This document shows, in pieces, positions 23,227 to 31,881 of a stretch of DNA of 34,798 nucleotides. Made by a program: the position numbers and the translations under genes. Below the pieces are notes generated by a model. It searched no databases and had not been told where the DNA came from. It saw only the letters and a list, made by a program, of their open reading frames with translations. The stretch comes from Actinomycetota bacterium (GTDB lineage Bacteria > Actinomycetota > Rubrobacteria > Rubrobacterales > Rubrobacteraceae). The stretch lies in NCBI GenBank assembly GCA_004563715.1, contig SIRX01000157.1, positions 1-34,798 on the forward strand, in the 5' to 3' direction. The stretch's first letter is position 1. Each line of letters opens with the position of its first letter.

Positions 23227-24210
23227 GTGAGCCCCGCCGCGAGCCCAGATCAGGTCCACGAGTACCTGGCGCGGCACCCCGAGGTTCCGGCCTTCGACGG
23301 GGCCGTGTGTTTTCTGGCCCGTGGCGAGTACAGCCTGAACTTTCTGGCCGGAGACGGGTACGTGGCCCGGCTCGTAACCGGGACCCAGATGGGGCTGCCG
23401 CTCCGGGAGCAGGCACTCTACGAGCACGGTGTCCTCGAGCTGCTCGTCCCCTCGAAAGTCACCCCGAGACCGTACCTGGTGGACCCGGAGCCCTCCGGCC
23501 TGCCGTATCCCCTCATCCTGGAGGAGTACCTGCCGGGACGCCCCCTCGACTACGCCACCGACCTCGCCGCTGCCGCCCGCTGCGTCGCTGCCGTCCATGG
23601 CCTCGGCGTGCCGGAGGACCACCACCTCCAGGTTCACCCGGACCCCGCCCCCGCCATCCTCGCCGAATCCCGGGGGCTAGCGGAGCCCTACCTAAGATGG
23701 TCCGGCGCCTCTGCAGAGAGCAAGGCCGCCCTGCGGAAGGGCTTTGAGAAGATAGAGGGGTTCCTGGAGAAAGACGGTCTCTTTACCGGCGCCGACCTTG
23801 CCATCGTCAACTACGACCTGAACACCCACAACTTCGTCATCGAGGCCGGGACGGCGAAGCTGCTCGACTGGGAGAAGGCCCGGATCGCGCCACGCACCCA
23901 GGACCTGGCCCACTTCCTCCTCCCTACCACCACCCTCTGGCGCGACGAGACCGCGAGCCTGTTGTCCGGGGACCAGGAGCGGGAGTTCATCGAAGCGTAC
24001 CTGGAGCACGCGCCCGTAACCGGCCCGGAGCAGTTTCACACGCAGCTCGAAGCCATGCGGACCATCGTCTCGCTGCGGGCGGTCTCCTGGTGCGCGTGGG
24101 CGTTGCAAGAGACCGCGCAGAGCTCACGGCCCATAACCAACGAGGAGACCCTGAACAAGAGCTGCCGGTACCTGGAGGCAGAGTTTCTGGAGCGCCTGTT
24201 CGCGGAGTGA
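23227..24210 (+). CDS. Aminoglycoside phosphotransferase-fold kinase
   Basis: A 327-residue APH/choline-kinase-like protein. The N-lobe has a glycine-rich segment (ARGEYSLNFLAG) and ILEEYLPGRPL as the hinge. The catalytic loop reads VNYDLNTHNFVI, so the Asp and Asn of the usual HxDxxxxN are there but the His is replaced by Asn. LLDWEKARIAPRTQDLAHFLL gives the metal-binding Asp. The substrate is unknown; the context gives no hint of antibiotic resistance. The GTG start has no clear Shine-Dalgarno. Confidence 0.78.
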   Translation: MSPAASPDQVHEYLARHPEVPAFDGAVCFLARGEYSLNFLAGDGYVARLVTGTQMGLPLREQALYEHGVLELLVPSKVTPRPYLVDPEPSGLPYPLILEEYLPGRPLDYATDLAAAARCVAAVHGLGVPEDHHLQVHPDPAPAILAESRGLAEPYLRWSGASAESKAALRKGFEKIEGFLEKDGLFTGADLAIVNYDLNTHNFVIEAGTAKLLDWEKARIAPRTQDLAHFLLPTTTLWRDETASLLSGDQEREFIEAYLEHAPVTGPEQFHTQLEAMRTIVSLRAVSWCAWALQETAQSSRPITNEETLNKSCRYLEAEFLERLFAE

Positions 24211-24282
24211 CCCCCAGCAGATGCGGAGAGCCTGGCACATGGTACATACTACGGGCTTCTGAAAGAGACTGGGAGAGATCGT

Positions 24283-25188
24283 ATGAGACCAGCTTGCACG
24301 CGGGTCGTCCTCGACTGCGACACGGCGAACGAGGTGGACGACCAGTTCGCCATCGCCCACGCCCTCGGGCTGCCGCCCGGCACGCTGGACGTCCGCGGCG
24401 TGGTCTCCGTACACAACACGCTCGCCCACGGCCCCACCTCGCGCGACCTTTACCAGGAGGAAGCGGAGCGGGTGGTCGCGCTGTGCGGGGGCGGCATACC
24501 GTGCGTACCCGGTGCGGAACGTCCGATGGAGGACCGGCGCTCGCCCGTGGGGAGCGAGGGTCTGGAGTTCCTCGTGGAGGAAGCACGGGGCGGGCCGCTG
24601 ACCGTTATAGCCACGGGTCCGGCCACCGACGTAGCCTCCGTGCTGCTGGCCGTCCCGGAGATCCGGGAGAACCTGCGCGTGGTGTGGCTGGGAGGCTTCG
24701 GCGACGAAGAGAGCTACGAGCGCTTCAAGATGGGGGAGTTGAACGGGCGGGCGGACATCGCCGCCTGGCGCGTGTTGCTGGAAGATTCGTTCGAACTGCT
24801 CCAGGTCCCGGGCTGGCCCGGCCCGGCGAAGCTCCTGGTCGAGGCCGAACCGTTCGCGGAGGAGTTACGGGCGCTCGGCCGGCCGGTGGCGGATTATTTG
24901 GCGGGGATACTGCTGGAGTGGGTCGCAGGCTACGAGGGAGACATAGACCCGCGGGGGAAGAAGATCATCTGGGACGTCGCCTGCGTGGCCGCCGTCGCCG
25001 ACCCCGAGGCGGTCACTACCGGTCGGCTCGCGATCCCGGCCCTGGACGCGGCCGCCGCCCACGACTTCTCGCGGCACGGCCGGGAGGTGGAGATGCTCAC
25101 CGACCTGGACGCGGGTCGGGTGCTGGAGGGCGTGCTGTCGGCCCTGCGTCAACACCCCTCAGAGGTTCCCGGAGGTAAGGAAACCTGA
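24283..25188 (+). CDS. Inosine/uridine-preferring nucleoside hydrolase family protein
   Basis: A 301-residue N-ribohydrolase that would cleave ribonucleosides to base and ribose. The calcium-binding N-terminus is VVLDCDTANEVDDQFAIAHAL, with Asp11, Asp13 and Asp19/20. IATGPATDVASVLL, WLGG and the late WDVACVAAV with its aspartate complete the metal site. GGGAGAGA precedes the ATG. The gene is followed, after 72 nt, by a YnjB-like binding protein gene, so it may process a nucleoside-type compound imported by that transporter. Confidence 0.88.
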   Translation: MRPACTRVVLDCDTANEVDDQFAIAHALGLPPGTLDVRGVVSVHNTLAHGPTSRDLYQEEAERVVALCGGGIPCVPGAERPMEDRRSPVGSEGLEFLVEEARGGPLTVIATGPATDVASVLLAVPEIRENLRVVWLGGFGDEESYERFKMGELNGRADIAAWRVLLEDSFELLQVPGWPGPAKLLVEAEPFAEELRALGRPVADYLAGILLEWVAGYEGDIDPRGKKIIWDVACVAAVADPEAVTTGRLAIPALDAAAAHDFSRHGREVEMLTDLDAGRVLEGVLSALRQHPSEVPGGKET

Positions 25189-25190
25189 TC

Positions 25191-25202
25191 CGGACGCGTC
25201 CG
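25191..25202. repeat. Perfect 12-bp palindrome between nucleoside hydrolase and ABC transporter genes
   Basis: CGGACGCGTCCG reads the same on both strands and begins 2 nt after the nucleoside hydrolase stop. There is no T-tract, and the stem would have no loop, so an operator is more likely than a terminator. It may separate control of the transporter genes. Confidence 0.45.
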
Positions 25203-25260
25203 TAGTTCGTATGTGGGTATGCATGGAAGCTCAGGACGGCCGCAGGGAGGATACCGGGAC

Positions 25261-26499
25261 ATGAAACTCAAGACGAGCCTGCTGGTGGCGCTGGCCGGGG
25301 TCCTCGCGCTGGCGCTCGCGGCCTGCGGCGGGGGCGGAGCGGGCTCCGCCGGTTCTCCGGGCGAGGAAAGACCGTTTGCGGAGCTCGAAGAGGCCGCGCG
25401 CGGCACCACGGTCAACTTCTTTATGTGGGGCGGGGACGAGGAGATCAACGCCTACGTGGACGGCTACGTCACCTCCCGGTTGGAGGAAGGGCACGGCATC
25501 ACGCTCCGGCGCACACCGCTGCCCGACACCGCCGACGCGGTCAACAAGCTCCTGAACGAGAAGAGCGCCGGGAGGCAGGAAGGAACCATCGACCTGCTCT
25601 GGATCAACGGCGAGAACTTCGCCACCGGCGCGGAGGCGGACCTGTGGTTCGGCCCCTGGGCGGAGGATCTGCCCAACGCCCGGTTTATCGACTGGGAGTC
25701 CGACGACATAAAGCGCGACTTCGGCTACCCGGTCGAGGGCCGCGAGGCACCCTGGGGCAAGGCGCAGTTCGTCATGATCTATGACTCCGAGCAAGTACAG
25801 GACCCGCCCCGCAACATGGACGAGCTCCTCTCCTGGGCGGAAGACAACCCCGGCCGCTTTACATACCCTGCCCCCCCGGACTTTACTGGCAACGCCTTTG
25901 TCGAGCAGGTTTTCTATGACACCACCGGCAACGTAGAACGCTACCAGAAGCCCTTCGACGAGGAAATCTTCGAACAGGAGGCCCCCGCGACCTGGGAGTA
26001 CCTGAACGAGCTGGAGCCCAACCTCTGGCGCGGAGGACAGACCTACCCAGAGTCCTCCTCGGCGATGGAGGAGCTTTACGCCAACGGCGAGGTGTGGATG
26101 AACATGAGCTACAATCCGCAGCTCGCGCAGAGGCAAGTGAACAACGGCCTCTACCCCGAGAGCACGCGCACCTACGTCTTCGAGGACGGGACGCTCAATA
26201 ACACCCACTACGTCGCCATCCCCTTCAACGCCCCGAACAAGGAGGGCGCGCAGGTGGTGGCGAACTTCCTGCAGAGCCCGGAGGCCCAGCTGGAGAAGCA
26301 GGACCCCGAGGGCTGGGGCGACCTGACGACCTTGGAGTTGGACCGGCTCCCAGAGGACGTCCGGCAGGAGTTCGAGAGGCTGGACGGCGAGGCAACGCTC
26401 CCGCTGGAGGAACTGCAGGAGAACCAGCTGCCCGAAGCCCGGACTGACTGGCTGCTGGCCCTAGAAGAGGGCTGGCAGGAAGAAGTCCTCAAGAATTGA
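25261..26499 (+). CDS. ABC transporter substrate-binding lipoprotein, YnjB-like
   Basis: A 412-residue lipoprotein. The signal peptide ends with LALALAAC; Cys22 is the lipidation site. The mature part resembles E. coli YnjB: NFFMWGGDEEINAYVDGYV, DTADAVNKLLNEK, DLLWINGENF, APWGKAQFVMIYDS, GRFTYPAPPDF, and MNMSYNPQ. YnjB-type binding proteins have no proven substrate. An upstream ATG at 25219 is in frame but lacks a signal peptide; ATG 25261 follows GGGAGGA. It is the first gene of a four-gene importer operon and follows the nucleoside hydrolase gene. Confidence 0.88.
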   Translation: MKLKTSLLVALAGVLALALAACGGGGAGSAGSPGEERPFAELEEAARGTTVNFFMWGGDEEINAYVDGYVTSRLEEGHGITLRRTPLPDTADAVNKLLNEKSAGRQEGTIDLLWINGENFATGAEADLWFGPWAEDLPNARFIDWESDDIKRDFGYPVEGREAPWGKAQFVMIYDSEQVQDPPRNMDELLSWAEDNPGRFTYPAPPDFTGNAFVEQVFYDTTGNVERYQKPFDEEIFEQEAPATWEYLNELEPNLWRGGQTYPESSSAMEELYANGEVWMNMSYNPQLAQRQVNNGLYPESTRTYVFEDGTLNNTHYVAIPFNAPNKEGAQVVANFLQSPEAQLEKQDPEGWGDLTTLELDRLPEDVRQEFERLDGEATLPLEELQENQLPEARTDWLLALEEGWQEEVLKN

Positions 26500-27353
26500 C
26501 TTTGGGCGACCGGACCAAGATAGTCCTGCTGCTGGCCCCGGCCCTGCTGGTTATCGGGGTGCTCTTCTCCGGGGGGCTCGCCGCCGCCCTCGTCCAGTCG
26601 CTGGGCTACCTGCCGGCTATCGGCCGGACCGAGGTTTCTTTCGCCGCCTACCGGGAAGTTTTGGGGAGCCGGGACTTTCTCGACTCCCTGATCCTGACGC
26701 TGTACGTAGCCGGGGCCTCGACCGGTATCTCGACGGTGCTGGCGGTGCTGGCGGCGCTGTCCCTGCGTCGGAGCAGCGGGCGGGTCTCGGCGGTGGTCTT
26801 CCAGTTGCCGATCACGATCCCGCACCTGGTCGCGGCGGTCGGCATCGCGCTCGTGGTCTCCCAGACGGGCCTCGGGGCGAGGCTGGCGGCGGCGCTGGGC
26901 CTTATAGGAGAGCCCCGGGAGTTTCCCGCCCTGCTCTACGACCGCTACTCCATAGGCATTATCCTGACCTACGTGTGGAAGGAGGTGCCGTTTATCGCGC
27001 TGGTGGTGCTGGCGGCCCTGCGGGGTGTGGCCGGGGAACTGGAGGAGGTGGCCCGGACCCTCGGAGCAAGCGCCTGGCAGCGGTTCTGGTACGTGATCTT
27101 CCCCGTCATCGCACCCGGGGTCGTCGCGGCGAGCCTCATAGTTTTCGCGTTTACTTTCGGGGCCTTCGAGATCCCCTACCTGCTCGGCCAGACCTACCCG
27201 ACTATCCTGCCCGTCATGGCCTACAACGAGTACCGCGCCCTGGACCTGGGCGCCCGGCCGGTCGCGATGGCGATAAACGTCCTGATCGCCGTCATAACGG
27301 CGGCCATAGCGGCTGCGTACCTGCGCCTCGGGAGGGACCTGGGCCGTGGGTAA
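26496..27353 (+). CDS. ABC transporter permease (YnjC-like, first)
   Basis: A 285-residue inner membrane permease with six predicted membrane helices. The cytoplasmic EAA-type loop is LEEVARTLGASAWQRFWYVIFPVIAPG. The TTG start overlaps the stop of the binding-protein gene (TTGA), a classic coupling arrangement. In E. coli YnjC the two permease halves are fused in one chain; here they are separate genes. Confidence 0.88.
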   Translation: MTLGDRTKIVLLLAPALLVIGVLFSGGLAAALVQSLGYLPAIGRTEVSFAAYREVLGSRDFLDSLILTLYVAGASTGISTVLAVLAALSLRRSSGRVSAVVFQLPITIPHLVAAVGIALVVSQTGLGARLAAALGLIGEPREFPALLYDRYSIGIILTYVWKEVPFIALVVLAALRGVAGELEEVARTLGASAWQRFWYVIFPVIAPGVVAASLIVFAFTFGAFEIPYLLGQTYPTILPVMAYNEYRALDLGARPVAMAINVLIAVITAAIAAAYLRLGRDLGRG

Positions 27354-28176
27354 GCGTCCCGGCCGGCGCCGGGCCAACGCCGGGATCGTCGTCGTGGCGG
27401 CCCTCGTGGCCCTGCCGTTCGTGCCGCTGTTCCTGTGGACCTTCGCCGGGGAGTGGCGCTTCCCGGACCTACTACCCTCGGAGTGGTCGCCGCGGGGGAT
27501 CCACTACCTCCTGGAGCCCGGCGGGCGGGTCTTCGAGGCCTCGGCGAACAGCCTGCTCATCGCCGGGGCGGTGGCGCTGGCTTCGGTCGCGGTGGGCCTG
27601 CCGGCGGGCATGGCCTTGGGAGGCTACGCCTTCCGCCTGAAGGGGCTGGTGGTCTTCTTTATCCTCCTGCCGATCCTGGTTCCGCCGCTGGCCTCCACCA
27701 TGGGCATCCACCTGACGTTTATCCGGCTCGGCCTGGCGGACACGGCGTTCGGGGTGTTCCTGGTGCACCTCGTGCCGACGGTCCCCTACACGGCGATCAT
27801 CCTGGCCAGCGTTTTCGCCGACCGGACGGGCGAGCTGGAGTCGGCCGCCCGTACCCTCGGCGCCTCCGCCTGGCAGGCATTCCGGCACGTGACGCTGCCG
27901 GGCGTGGCCCCGGGGGTGGCGGTGGCGGGGCTGTTCGCGTTTCTCATCTCCTGGAGCCAGTACATCCTGACGGTGCTTATCGGGGGCGGCCAGGTCGTCA
28001 CCCTGCCGATGCTCCTCTTCTCCGCCGCCTCCGGCAACGACCCTGTCATCACCTCGGCCCTGGCGCTGGTCTTCGTGGCCCCGGCGGTCCTCGTCCTCGT
28101 CGTCGCCCTCCGCTACCTGAAGCCGGAGGCCCCGGACGGCGGCAAAGGCCTCGTCGGGCTGGGGAAAGCTTCGTGA
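27346..28176 (+). CDS. ABC transporter permease (YnjC-like, second)
   Basis: A 276-residue permease with about six membrane helices and the coupling loop LESAARTLGASAWQAFRHVTLPG. It begins with GTG at 27346, overlapping the first permease by 8 nt. Together with that gene it forms the membrane channel; both halves carry an intact EAA loop. Confidence 0.88.
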   Translation: MGKRPGRRRANAGIVVVAALVALPFVPLFLWTFAGEWRFPDLLPSEWSPRGIHYLLEPGGRVFEASANSLLIAGAVALASVAVGLPAGMALGGYAFRLKGLVVFFILLPILVPPLASTMGIHLTFIRLGLADTAFGVFLVHLVPTVPYTAIILASVFADRTGELESAARTLGASAWQAFRHVTLPGVAPGVAVAGLFAFLISWSQYILTVLIGGGQVVTLPMLLFSAASGNDPVITSALALVFVAPAVLVLVVALRYLKPEAPDGGKGLVGLGKAS

Positions 28177-28189
28177 GGAAGACCATCCC

Positions 28190-29221
28190 GTGAGCGTCCG
28201 CCTGGAGCTGGAAGGCGTCTCCCACCGCTACGCGCGGGACGGAGACCCCGCCCTCGCGGACCTCTCTATCTCCGTGGAGCCGGGAGAGCTGGTGGCCTTG
28301 CTCGGGCCTTCCGGGTGCGGCAAGACCACGGCGCTCAAGGTGGTCGCGGGGCTTCTCGCGCCCACCGCCGGCGACGTGCGGGTAGACGGTCGCTCGGTAC
28401 TGGGCACTCCGCCGGAGAGGCGGCGGGCGGCGATGGTCTTCCAGAAACCGCTGCTCTTTCCGCACATGGACGTCGCGGCCAACGTGGGCTTCGGGCTCCG
28501 GATGCGCGGCGCCCCGAAAAAAGACTCGGCGTCGCGCGTGAGAGAGGCGCTGCGCCAGGTACAGATGGAGTCCCTCGCCAACCGGCGGCCCGGCGAGCTC
28601 TCCGGCGGCCAGCAACAGCGGGTGGCGCTCGCCCGGGCGCTGGTCACCGACCCGCAGTTGCTGCTGATGGACGAGCCGCTTAGCGCCCTGGACGCCAACC
28701 TCCGCTCCGAGATGCGGGACCTGGTAAAGCAACTCCAGAGGGACGGCGGCGTGACCGCCGTGTTCGTTACCCACGACCAGGAGGAGGCTGTGGTGCTGGC
28801 CGACAGGATCGCGCTGCTCTTCGACGGCGTACTCCAGATGTACGACCGGCCGCAGGCCTTCTACGACCGGCCCGCGAGCCGCGCCGTCGCCGGTTTTTTC
28901 GGAGCCACCAACTTTCTCGAAGGCCGGGCCGCCAACGGCACCGTCCGCACCCCGCTCGGCAAGCTCCGGCTCGCACGGCCCGCCCCGACCGGCGACGTGG
29001 TCCTGACCATCCGGCCCGAGGCCCTGAGGCTGGAGGGCGGTGAGAACTCGTTCGCCGCCCGCATCGCGTCGGCGACCTACCTGGGCACGCAGGTCGACTA
29101 CACCCTCGAAACCGGCGGCGCGCGCCTCCGCGCCGCCCTGCCGCCCCACGTCCGGCTCGGGGTCGGGGAAGAGGTCACGGTCCGGCTTCCTCCCGAATCC
29201 CTGTGGACGCTGGAGCGCTAG
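28190..29221 (+). CDS. ABC transporter ATP-binding protein
   Basis: A 343-residue ATPase. Walker A is GPSGCGKTT (39-47), the signature is LSGGQQQR (137-144), Walker B is LLLMDEP, and the switch histidine is in THDQEEA. The last 110 residues form a TOBE-like domain (GFFGATNFLEGRA, TIRPEALRL), which YnjD of E. coli lacks. The TOBE extension resembles CysA/PotA/MalK-type ATPases and may bind an effector. GTG 28190 follows the permease stop by 13 nt. Confidence 0.9.
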   Translation: MSVRLELEGVSHRYARDGDPALADLSISVEPGELVALLGPSGCGKTTALKVVAGLLAPTAGDVRVDGRSVLGTPPERRRAAMVFQKPLLFPHMDVAANVGFGLRMRGAPKKDSASRVREALRQVQMESLANRRPGELSGGQQQRVALARALVTDPQLLLMDEPLSALDANLRSEMRDLVKQLQRDGGVTAVFVTHDQEEAVVLADRIALLFDGVLQMYDRPQAFYDRPASRAVAGFFGATNFLEGRAANGTVRTPLGKLRLARPAPTGDVVLTIRPEALRLEGGENSFAARIASATYLGTQVDYTLETGGARLRAALPPHVRLGVGEEVTVRLPPESLWTLER

Positions 29222-29231
29222 GCGTCCAGGG

Positions 29232-29627
29232 TCAGGCGCCCAGGGCATCCTCGATTATCTCGCGGTGATCGAAAGCCAGCTCCGTCCGCGAGGGATCGCG
29301 TACGGAGACCTCGTCGGCGTCGGTCGCGGCCTCCGGCTCGCCACCGCTGACGCGGGCCAGAAACGCCACGCTGACGTTGTGCCCGCGGGGGTCGCGGTCC
29401 GGATCGGAGTAGACGCCGATTAGCCGCTCCAGCTCGACGTCCAGGTTCGTCTCCTCCTTCGCCTCGCGGACGGCGGCGCTCTCGACGGTCTCGCCCACCT
29501 CCACAAAGCCTCCCGGCAGGGCCCACATCCCTTTGTAAGGGTCGGTGCCGCGCCGGATCAGCACCACGCCGTTTTCGGACGGTATCACCACGTCGACCAT
29601 CAGCTTGGGTGTCTCCGGTCCCGCCAA
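29232..29627 (-). CDS. Nudix hydrolase, ADP-ribose pyrophosphatase-like
   Basis: A 131-residue hydrolase for nucleoside diphosphates linked to X. The Nudix box spans about 39-61 (GGFVEVGE, then REAKEET), with the usual final glycine replaced by asparagine. DPYKGMWALPGG and SDPDRDPRGHNVSV resemble the ADP-ribose class. The TTG start has GGAGGAGAG just upstream. It converges on the ABC operon with only 10 nt between stops. Confidence 0.85.
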   Translation of the reverse strand: MAGPETPKLMVDVVIPSENGVVLIRRGTDPYKGMWALPGGFVEVGETVESAAVREAKEETNLDVELERLIGVYSDPDRDPRGHNVSVAFLARVSGGEPEAATDADEVSVRDPSRTELAFDHREIIEDALGA

Positions 29628-29745
29628 AGCTCTCTCCTCCCGGCTCGCTCTCTACCGGAACCTACTACCCGCACCCGGCCCCGGATAACCCCTGCCGGAG
29701 AAGCCGGCGGAGACCGCAGGGGCTCGAAGATGTAAGATCACGCCC

Positions 29746-31227
29746 ATGAAGCGGGACCGGGAGAAGAAAGGAGTCCGCGCTGCCGGGGCAGCCGTAGAGG
29801 TGCTCGTGGCGGCGGGCGCCTCCCTAGCAGTACTGTTCCTGTACGTGCTCACGCTCGCGCCGACGGTCCTCTACTACTCCCCGGAGACCTTCGATTCGGC
29901 GCACCTGCAGGTCGTCGCCGCCACGCTGGGCATCCCGAGCTACACGGGCTACCCGACATACGCCATGCTGACGCACCTCTTTACCTACCTGCCCGTAGGC
30001 GACGTGGCCTACCGGGTCAACCTGGCCTCGGCCGTCTACGGGGCGCTGGCGGTGGCCGTCGTCTACGCGGCCGCCCGCGTGCTCGGGGCCGGGAGGCTCG
30101 GGGCCGTGGCGGGGGCTCTGGCCCTGGGCCTCTCGCAGACCTTCTGGAGCCAGGCGGTAATCGCCGAGGTCTACACGCTGCACGTGCTCCTGGCCGGGCT
30201 GTTCCTGACCGCGCTCCTGGTTTGGCGCCGCGACCGTCAGGACCGCTACCTGCTGCTCGCCGCTTTCCTGGGCGGCCTGGCGATGACCAACCACCTGACG
30301 AGCCTCTTTCTGCTGCCCTCCGCCGTCCTGTTTGTGGCCGTGGTGGACCGCTCGAAGCTAATGGACCCGTGGCTGCTGGTCCGGGGGGCGGGCTTTTTCG
30401 GGGCGGGGTTGCTCCCGTACCTGTACCTGCCGGTGCGGGCGGAGATGAGCCCGCCGCTGGTAGACGCCGGCCCGGCGGGCAACCCCTCGACGTGGGCCGG
30501 GCTCTTCGACCTGGTCTCCGGCGGGGAGCACAAGGCCCGGATCTTCGCGTTCGGGCCGGCGGAGCTTCCGGGGCGGGTGGCCATCTACCTGGAGCACCTG
30601 ATACAGAACCTGAACCCGGTCCTGCTGGCGCTGGCGGCCCTGGGGCTGGTCCTGCTCTTTTTCCGGGTCCGGGCCGCGCTGGTGTTGCTCGGCGCCGTTT
30701 ACGCGTTCAACCTGGCCTACGCCCTGGAGTACGACATCGAGGACCTGGAGATCTACTTCATCCCCACCTACCTGGTCCTGTGCCTCGCCCTGGCCGTCGC
30801 GGCATCGGCGGTGATCGGCTGGGCGCGAGCCTGGAGCGCCTACGCTGCCCCCGTCGCCGCCCTGCTGGTCTTCGGCGCCGTCGCCGCCGGCGCGCCGGCG
30901 GCGTACGCCGCGGTGGACCGGAGCGAGGACTACCGGGGGCGAGAGATCGTGGAGACGGTGGCGGAGGGTACGAAGCCCGGCTCCACCGTCCTCTACCATG
31001 GCCGTTCGCTCCACTACATGCAGATCGTGGAGGGCCGGCGTCAGGATATCCGGCTCGAGGACCCCTTCTATACCGGGGAGTGGGTGGAGGAGGCGGGGCG
31101 TAACCTGGAGCGCGGCCCCGTCTACGTGCTCTACCCCGGCGCGACCAACGCGCGCCTGTACAAGGAGGCCGGCTATGAGCTCGTGCCCGTGGAGGAAGAG
31201 ATGCTCTACGAGGTCGTAGAGCGGTGA
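29746..31227 (+). CDS. DUF2723-family polytopic membrane protein
   Basis: A 493-residue integral membrane protein with about ten helices. TLAPTVLYYSPETFDSAHLQ, GYPTYAMLTHLFTYLPVGDVAYRVNLAS and SQAVIAEVYTLHVLLAGLFL match the DUF2723 pattern. This family resembles GT-C glycosyltransferases, so a lipid-linked sugar substrate is plausible, but no activity is shown. The acidic first extracytoplasmic loop (PETFD) fits a GT-C metal or base site. A soluble C-terminal domain of about 100 residues follows the last helix. TAAGAT (29733-29738) is 7 nt before the ATG, and there is no Shine-Dalgarno. The next gene overlaps by 4 nt. Confidence 0.8.
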   Translation: MKRDREKKGVRAAGAAVEVLVAAGASLAVLFLYVLTLAPTVLYYSPETFDSAHLQVVAATLGIPSYTGYPTYAMLTHLFTYLPVGDVAYRVNLASAVYGALAVAVVYAAARVLGAGRLGAVAGALALGLSQTFWSQAVIAEVYTLHVLLAGLFLTALLVWRRDRQDRYLLLAAFLGGLAMTNHLTSLFLLPSAVLFVAVVDRSKLMDPWLLVRGAGFFGAGLLPYLYLPVRAEMSPPLVDAGPAGNPSTWAGLFDLVSGGEHKARIFAFGPAELPGRVAIYLEHLIQNLNPVLLALAALGLVLLFFRVRAALVLLGAVYAFNLAYALEYDIEDLEIYFIPTYLVLCLALAVAASAVIGWARAWSAYAAPVAALLVFGAVAAGAPAAYAAVDRSEDYRGREIVETVAEGTKPGSTVLYHGRSLHYMQIVEGRRQDIRLEDPFYTGEWVEEAGRNLERGPVYVLYPGATNARLYKEAGYELVPVEEEMLYEVVER

Positions 31228-31826
31228 AGGTCCTGTGCATCAGCGACCGCGTAGAGCCCCTGCTCCACGGCCCGGGCCTCAACACCTACGCGGCGGGGGT
31301 GGAGGCCGTTATCTCCTGTGGCGATCTGCCGTTCTCGTACCTGGAGTACATCATTACCTTTCTCGGCGTGCCGGTCTACTACGTGCTCGGCAACCACGAC
31401 CCCTCCCACAGCAAGGAGTACCCGGAGGGCTGCACGCCGCTCGACGGGCGAGTGGTGGACATCGGAGGCGTTACGGTCGCGGGGCTCTCCGGCTCCCGGG
31501 TCTACTCCCACGGCCCCAACCAGTACGCCGAGCGCCAGATGCGCCTCAAGGCGTGGGAGCTCTCGGGCCGCATCTGGCGCCGGAGGCTCCTGGGTCGCCC
31601 GGCACCGCGGGTTTTCGTCACCCACGCCCCGCCCTTCGGCCTCGGGGACCGGGAGGACCGCGCCCACGTCGGCTTTGAATCTTTCGTGGGCCTCATAGAC
31701 CGCCATAGGCCGCCCCTCTGGCTGCACGGCCACATCCACCTCTACGGCCCGAACGACAGGCGGGTAGCGGGGCGCGGGGGCACGCGCGTCGTAAACGTCT
31801 ACGGTCACCGCATCCTCGACCTGTAG
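31224..31826 (+). CDS. Calcineurin-like metallophosphoesterase
   Basis: A 200-residue predicted phosphoesterase. Motifs seen: Asp8 (ISDRVEP), SCGDLPF, GNHDPSH, THAPP and GHIHLYG. The histidine two residues after the first aspartate in most members is Val10 here, so one metal ligand is absent or supplied otherwise. The GTG start overlaps the DUF2723 stop (GTGA), so translation is coupled. Its phosphorylated substrate is unknown; the pairing suggests a role near the membrane glycosyl step. Confidence 0.8.
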   Translation: MKVLCISDRVEPLLHGPGLNTYAAGVEAVISCGDLPFSYLEYIITFLGVPVYYVLGNHDPSHSKEYPEGCTPLDGRVVDIGGVTVAGLSGSRVYSHGPNQYAERQMRLKAWELSGRIWRRRLLGRPAPRVFVTHAPPFGLGDREDRAHVGFESFVGLIDRHRPPLWLHGHIHLYGPNDRRVAGRGGTRVVNVYGHRILDL

Positions 31827-31846
31827 CCTTCTGCCTCCTCCCTACC

Positions 31847-31875
31847 TTGTTGTTGCGAAGTCCGGAGTGTAGATT
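31847..31875 (+). promoter_or_regulatory. Promoter of the ParB/Srx-like gene
   Basis: TTGTTG (31847-31852), a 17-nt spacer and TAGATT (31870-31875), with the GTG start only 6 nt later. No Shine-Dalgarno is present, so the transcript is predicted to be leaderless. Confidence 0.55.
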
Positions 31876-31881
31876 CTCGGT

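Noticed and set aside
23227-24210. Reading the APH-fold protein as an aminoglycoside resistance enzyme
   Set aside because: The catalytic loop differs from resistance enzymes, and the neighbours are housekeeping genes; the fold is shared by many metabolic kinases.
24211-24282. Possible riboswitch before the nucleoside hydrolase and transporter genes
   Set aside because: The leader is only 72 nt, and I see none of the conserved blocks of TPP, purine or other known riboswitches.
26208-27377. Long minus-strand open frame opposite the ABC binding protein and permease genes
   Set aside because: It is a low-complexity Arg/Gln/Gly translation without a ribosome-binding site; the plus strand carries clear ABC transporter genes.
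28049-29248. 399-codon minus-strand frame opposite the ATPase gene
   Set aside because: It is a shadow of the ATPase gene, whose Walker motifs are intact.
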